Shown here: piece after piece, positions 58,501 through 64,000 of the stretch | Numbering within the stretch: the first letter of the stretch is position 1 | Layout: every line of letters starts with the position of its first letter | Assembly (NCBI GenBank): GCA_035578155.1 | Contig: JAPWDM010000046.1 | Coordinates: 1,817,472 to 1,881,471 of the forward strand | Length of the DNA: 64,000 bases | Origin: Brachynemurus nebulosus | Taxonomy: Eukaryota > Arthropoda > Insecta > Neuroptera > Myrmeleontidae | Direction: 5' to 3' | Notes under the pieces: model-generated | Databases searched by the model: none | What the model saw: only the letters and a program-made list of their open reading frames with translations | What the model was told of the DNA's origin: nothing | Translations under genes and position numbers: made by a program

Positions 58501-59000
58501 NNNNNNNNNNNNNNNNNNNNNNNNNNNNNNNNNNNNNNNNNNNNNNNNNNNNNNNNNNNNNNNNNNNNNNNNNNNNNNNNNNNNNNNNNNNNNNNNNNNN
58601 NNNNNNNNNNNNNNNNNNNNNNNNNNNNNNNNNNNNNNNNNNNNNNNNNNNNNNNNNNNNNNNNNNNNNNNNNNNNNNNNNNNNNNNNNNNNNNNNNNNN
58701 NNNNNNNNNNNNNNNNNNNNNNNNNNNNNNNNNNNNNNNNNNNNNNNNNNNNNNNNNNNNNNNNNNNNNNNNNNNNNNNNNNNNNNNNNNNNNNNNNNNN
58801 NNNNNNNNNNNNNNNNNNNNNNNNNNNNNNNNNNNNNNNNNNNNNNNNNNNNNNNNNNNNNNNNNNNNNNNNNNNNNNNNNNNNNNNNNNNNNNNNNNNN
58901 NNNNNNNNNNNNNNNNNNNNNNNNNNNNNNNNNNNNNNNNNNNNNNNNNNNNNNNNNNNNNNNNNNNNNNNNNNNNNNNNNNNNNNNNNNNNNNNNNNNN
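58501..59000. other. Assembly gap (500 N)
   Basis: Exactly 500 ambiguous bases, so a nominal gap size. The ORFs reported across it are artefacts. Linkage of the two sides rests on scaffolding. Confidence 0.99.
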
Positions 59001-59053
59001 TTTTATTTTTTTTTTTTATTGTGCTTTAACTTCACGACGGTTTATCGTACACT

Positions 59054-59415
59054 AAACTTTTTATGTTTCCTATCATTTAATATATTCTGGTTTATAAAAA
59101 AAGGGGGAAACATCACAAACACATACGTGTTACTAAACATATATGTGATATATGTGGGATATTATTATGTATATGTTTTAATATTTAAAGAAGGGTGCGA
59201 CTCCAACATATTTTACTGAATATATATATGTAAAACTTTTTATGTTTCCTATCATTTAATATATTCTGGTTTATAAAAAAGAGGGAAACATCACAAACAC
59301 ATACATGTTACTAAACATATATATATGATATATGTGGTATGTTATTATGTATATGTATTATTATTTAAAGAAGGGTGCCACCCTAACACATCTTACTGAA
59401 TATATATATATATGT
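59054..59415 (+). repeat. rDNA spacer repeats, 179 bp unit
   Basis: Two units starting AAACTTTTTATGTTTCC at 59,054 and 59,233, about 93% alike. They probably continue into the gap. Confidence 0.8.
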
Positions 59416-59559
59416 AGTATGTATGAATATATACATATGTAGTTAAAATACAAATATTGATTTTTATTTTTCTTACATATTTAGAAAGGTTTTTTATATG
59501 ATATTGTATGTATACTGTACATTGTATGTATACAGTAATGAAATATAAAGTATTGAAAT

Positions 59560-62195
59560 GGCTTTTTATCTTATGATAATGTATGAAAAATGTAGATTTA
59601 AAATACTAATGGAAGTAAGATATTGTAATAATTTAACAAAAGTCAGGTGAACGTATAATATTTTAACCAAAAGTAAGTTAAAGTATTGAAATATTGGTAT
59701 ATGTGAATGTTTTATTATGATTTTTCTAACTATTCATAAAAGTTGATAAAACGTACATCATAAATAACAAATTATAAATTTACTCTTAAACTATTATTTT
59801 TACATAAAAAATACTTATCCACATTTGTTTATTTTAAGAAAATACATGATAATTTTAAAAAAAGTTTTAAAATTTATGAATTTTTAATAGTTTTGTATCT
59901 TATGATAATGTATGAAAAATGTACATTTAAAATACTAATGGAAGTAAGATATTGTAATAATTTAACAAAAGTCAGGTGAATGTATAATATTTTAACCAAA
60001 AGTAAGTTAAAGTATTGAAATATTGGTATATGTGAATGTTTTATTATGATTTTTCTAACTATTCATAAAAGTTGATAAAACGAACATCATAAATAACAAA
60101 TTATAAATTTACTCTTAAACTATTATTTTTACATAAAAAATACTTATCCACATTTGTTTATTTTAAGAAAATACATGATAATTTTAAAAAAAGTTTTAAA
60201 ATTTATGAATTTTTAATAGTTTTGTATCTTATGATAATGTATGAAAAATGTACATTTAAAATACTAATGGAAGTAAAATATTTTAATACGTTAACAAAAG
60301 TCAGGTGAATGTATAATATTTTAACCAAAAGTAAGTTAAAGTATTGAAATATTGGTATATGTGAATGTTTTATTATGATTTTTCTAACTATTCATAAAAG
60401 TTGATAAAACGTACATCATAAATAACAAATTATAAATTTACTCTTAAACTATTATTTTTACATAAAAAATACTTATCCACATTTGTTTATTTTAAGAAAA
60501 TACATGATAATTTTAAAAAAAGTTTTAAAATTTATGAATTTTTAATAGTTTTGTATCTTATGATAATGTATGAAAAATGTACATTTAAAATACTAATGGA
60601 AGTAAGATATTGTAATAATTTAACAAAAGTCAGGTGAATGTATAATATTTTAACCAAAAGTAAGTTAAAGTATTGAAATATTGGTATATGTGAATGTTTT
60701 ATTATGATTTTTCTAACTATTCATAAAAGTTGATAAAACGAACATCATAAATAACAAATTATAAATTTACTTTTAAACTATTATTTTTACATAAAAAATA
60801 CTTATCCACATTTGTTTATTTTAAGAAAATACATGATAATTTTAAAAAAAGTTTTAAAATTTATGAATTTTTAATAGTTTTGTATCTTATGATAATGTAT
60901 GAAAAATGTACATTTAAAATACTAATGGAAGTAAAATATTTTAATACGTTAACAAAAGTCAGGTGAATGTATAATATTTTAACCAAAAGTAAGTTAAAGT
61001 ATTGAAATATTGGTATATGTGAATGTTTTATTATGATTTTTCTAACTATTCATAAAAGTTGATAAAACGTACATCATAAATAACAAATTATAAATTTACT
61101 TTTAAACTATTATTTTTACATAAAAAATACTTATCCACATTTGTTTATTTTAAGAAAATACATGATAATTTTAAAAAAAGTTTTAAAATTTATGAATTTT
61201 TAATAGTTTTGTATCTTATGATAATGTATGAAAAATGTACATTTAAAATACTAATGGAAGTAAAATATTTTAATACGTTAACAAAAGTCAGGTGAATGTA
61301 TAATATTTTAACCAAAAGTAAGTTAAAGTATTGAAATATTGGTATATGTGAATGTTTTATTATGATTTTTCTAACTATTCATAAAAGTTGATAAAACGTA
61401 CATCATAAATAACAAATTATAAATTTACTCTTAAACTATTATTTTTACATAAAAAATACTTATCCACATTTGTTTATTTTAAGAAAATACATGATAATTT
61501 TAAAAAAGTTTTAAAATTTATGAATTTTTAATAGTTTTGTATCTTATGATAATGTATGAAAAATGTACATTTAAAATACTAATGGAAGTAAAATATTTTA
61601 ATACGTTAACAAAAGTCAGGTGAATGTATAATATTTTAACCAAAAGTAAGTTAAAGTATTGAAATATTGGTATATGTGAATGTTTTATTATGATTTTTCT
61701 AACTATTCATAAAAGTTGATAAAACGTACATCATAAATAACAAATTATAAATTTACTCTTAAACTATTATTTTTACATAAAAAATACTTATCCACATTTG
61801 TTTATTTTAAGAAAATACATGATAATTTTAAAAAAAGTTTTAAAATTTATGAATTTTTAATAGTTTTGTATCTTATGATAATGTATGAAAAATGTACATT
61901 TAAAATACTAATGGAAGTAAAATATTTTAATACGTTAACAAAAGTCAGGTGAATGTATAATATTTTAACCAAAAGTAAGTTAAAGTATTGAAATATTGGT
62001 ATATGTGAATGTTTTATTATGATTTTTCTAACTATTCATAAAAGTTGATAAAACGTACATCATAAATAACAAATTATAAATTTACTCTTAAACTATTATT
62101 TTTACATAAAAAATACTTATCCACATTTGTTTATTTTAAGAAAATACATGATAATTTTAAAAAAAGTTTTAAAATATATGAATTTTTAAAAATTT
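59560..62195 (+). repeat. rDNA spacer tandem repeats, about 329 bp unit, eight copies
   Basis: The anchor TATCTTATGATAATGTATGA occurs at 59,577, 59,896, 60,225, 60,554, 60,883, 61,212, 61,540 and 61,869. Spacing is 329 bp except the first (319) and one of 328. Copies are nearly identical, with two variants (AAGATATTGTAATAATTTA and AAAATATTTTAATACGTTA). Position upstream of 18S makes them intergenic spacer repeats, which in insects often carry promoter duplicates or enhancers. Confidence 0.9.
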
Positions 62196-63443
62196 TGTAT
62201 CATTTACTATTAATATGTAAAAATTTTTTCTAAGTTCAAATATACATTGATTTTGTATGTAAGCGATGTTGTTGCAGTCATCTGACTTATATTGAGTACA
62301 AACATCGTCTTACGATGTGTGTTGTTACTGTACTGTGTTTTATGTGTCTATATAAAAATCAAAAAAACTGAAAAAAAAATGAAAAATTTTAAAAAAAATT
62401 CTTATATTTTAATATAAACTTTAAAAAACTTCATTAATAATTATATATTTTATAGTTTTTATCATTTTTATAACAAATTAAAACAAAAAAATATAAAAAA
62501 AAAGTAAAATTTACCACGCTGCAAAATCCAAAACTTATATATGATGATGGTACCTTTTTAAATATCGATGTGTGTAGTTGACTTAAACATTATGAACGGT
62601 TCGGTCAAAGTATATATAGCTATTATGTATGTTTGTAAGAGCATTACATTAATAGTTTTATTTTGACTAAGTTCTGTTCTTTTGAAAATATTATTTTTTG
62701 TTAAGTTGATATTTTCAAATAATTTTTATTTACTACAGTAACATCGTAAAGGTACTTCATCGAAAAATTATGAAAATATATAAAGTAAGTGTTTTGGTAT
62801 TAAAAAAAATATGTGTTTTTATTTATTAAAAATTTTTATGATTTTTATTAATAATTCACATATATTTTTATTAACCCAAAACCATTTATATATAATTTTT
62901 ATAATTTTTTAATATTATCCTTTATTATGTCAAAGCAAGTCCATGGGCTATAGGTGTTAAGCCTTAGGCTCTTATGTGGACAAACAATTTTATAAAATAA
63001 ATTTTTTAATAAATTTATAATGCAGAAACTCACTACATACCAAGCGCGAATGAAGTGTGTTATTCGAACGTTAAATAAATATATATTTTATATATTTAAA
63101 AATTGTCGCATACAATCTAGCGAAGAGTTATGAGCAAATGTTTGAATTATTTCAATAAAACTATATTACTTAAAATATATGGTAATAGTTTTTATTCAAA
63201 TATGAATATTTTCAAAAAAGAATTTTTTTTATTTTTTTAAATATTAAAAATTTTAGAAAATATTTTTTATATAAAAAGTAACAAAAGAAATAAATTTATT
63301 TTTATTTCAATTTTTGTTATAATTTTTATATGTTTATATCAGTTTATGAAGAAATTTCATACTGATTAATAAATGAAAAACTTTTTAAAATATTTCTTTT
63401 TTTTTTAAATTGGAATAATTTTATTAAGTTTGGAACATACAGT
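62196..63443 (+). promoter_or_regulatory. rDNA spacer/5' ETS with candidate Pol I start
   Basis: Unique AT-rich sequence between the repeats and 18S. AAGTATATATAGCTATTATG at about 62,608-62,627 resembles a TATA-like Pol I initiator and would give a 5' ETS of about 820 nt. The start is a guess; the region assignment is firm by position. Confidence 0.5.
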
Positions 63444-64000
63444 TCCCTGGTTGATCCTGCCAGTAGTCATATGCTTGTCTCAAAGATTAAGCCATGCATG
63501 TCTCAGTACAAGCCATATTAAGGTGAAACCGCGAAAGGCTCATTATATCAGTTATGGTTCCTTAGATCGTACATACATTTACTTGGATAACTGTGGTAAT
63601 TCTAGAGCTAATACATGCAAACAGAGTTCCGACCAGAGATGGAAGGAATGCTTTTATTAGATCAAAACCAATCGATGTTAACATATTTTTATAATATATT
63701 TTATGTTTTTTTATAATTTCATATATATATTTAATATATGTGCATCGTAATAATTTGGTGACTCTGAATAACTTTTAGCTGATCGCACGGTCTTTATAGT
63801 ACCGGCGACGCATCTTTCAAATGTCTGCCTTATCAACTGTCGATGGTAGGTTCTGCGCCTACCATGGTTGTAACGGGTAACGGGGAATCAGGGTTCGATT
63901 CCGGAGAGGGAGCCTGAGAAACGGCTACCACATCCAAGGAAGGCAGCAGGCGCGCAAATTACCCACTCCCGGCACGGGGAGGTAGTGACGAAAAATAACG
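63444..64000 (+). rRNA. 18S ribosomal RNA, 5' part
   Basis: Begins at CCTGGTTGATCCTGCCAGTA and continues with the universal early 18S sequence, including GATTAAGCCATGCATGTC, GGATAACTGTGGTAATTC, ACGGGTAACGGGGAATCAG and GAAGGCAGCAGGCGCGCAAA. The gene runs off the window. Around 63,674-63,752 the usual compact helix is replaced by an AU-rich expansion whose ends can pair (CGATG...CATCG). Conserved cores are intact, so it may be a functional copy. Confidence 0.97.

Noticed and set aside
58490..59219. ORFs across the N run
   Set aside because: Open only because the gap has no stop codons.
59560..62195. Regular repeats as a CRISPR-like array
   Set aside because: Units are 329 bp, adjacent without unique spacers, and lie upstream of 18S rRNA; they are rDNA spacer repeats.
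63430..63660. 76-aa protein
   Set aside because: Lies within 18S rRNA.

Overview
The window is AT-rich animal nuclear DNA, almost certainly from an insect. The evidence is an insect-like 18S rRNA start, an errantivirus-type retroelement primed by tRNA-Ser, mariner and piggyBac-like elements, and arthropod-type Polinton/Maverick genes. I cannot settle the order from sequence alone. No convincing single-copy host protein gene is visible. The window is a nested graveyard of mobile elements running up to a scaffold gap, followed by the intergenic spacer and 5' end of an rDNA unit.

Layout. 1-3.8 kb: a repeat-like GC-richer tract and a YqaJ-type nuclease fragment. 3.8-7.5 kb: a decayed DNA transposon with inverted arms of about 430 bp around an XPG/FEN1-like nuclease gene, best read as Academ-like. 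8.2-11.6 kb: two small TIR elements, a tandem array of about 122 bp units and a (TA)n tract. 11,987-28,612: a Polinton with both ends present and a perfect 6-bp target duplication (TTAATG). Leftward, it carries a tightly packed virion block: PLA2-like protein, adenain-like protease, penton-like minor capsid, small basic protein, double-jelly-roll major capsid and a Cys/His protein. Rightward, it carries a packaging ATPase, a conserved element protein, a small broken ORF, a chromodomain integrase and an unrecognised acidic ORF. A protein-primed family B DNA polymerase reads leftward at the right end. Most of these genes carry stops or frameshifts; the ATPase and PLA2-like ORFs are intact. A 1.47 kb IS630/mariner-type element is nested inside. 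29.0-30.0 kb: an inverted end fragment of a second Polinton copy. 30.3-31.5 kb: a TIR element and an internally deleted mariner.

33.3-40.5 kb (minus strand): a broken errantivirus-like endogenous retrovirus (tRNA-Ser primer site, gag, protease, RT/RNase H, integrase, F-type env). A 586-bp foldback sequence interrupts env. 42.2-43.0 kb: an LTR-retroelement remnant with zinc knuckles, fused to the end of a second, divergent B-type polymerase gene (43.0-46.04 kb) that appears to contain one spliceosomal intron. 47.66-47.94 kb: a gag fragment. 48,156-48,577: a hAT-like non-autonomous element with an 8-bp duplication and twelve TATCGATA octamers. 54,866-57,415: a non-autonomous piggyBac-like element at TTAA.

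After the 500-N gap (58,501-59,000), the rDNA spacer has two units of 179 bp and eight units of about 329 bp, then about 1.2 kb of AT-rich spacer/5' ETS and the first ~557 nt of 18S rRNA with an AU-rich expansion. The Polinton genes together describe a virus-like life cycle: integrase and polymerase for mobility and copying, ATPase, protease and capsid proteins for particle building. This copy is largely inactivated by point lesions.
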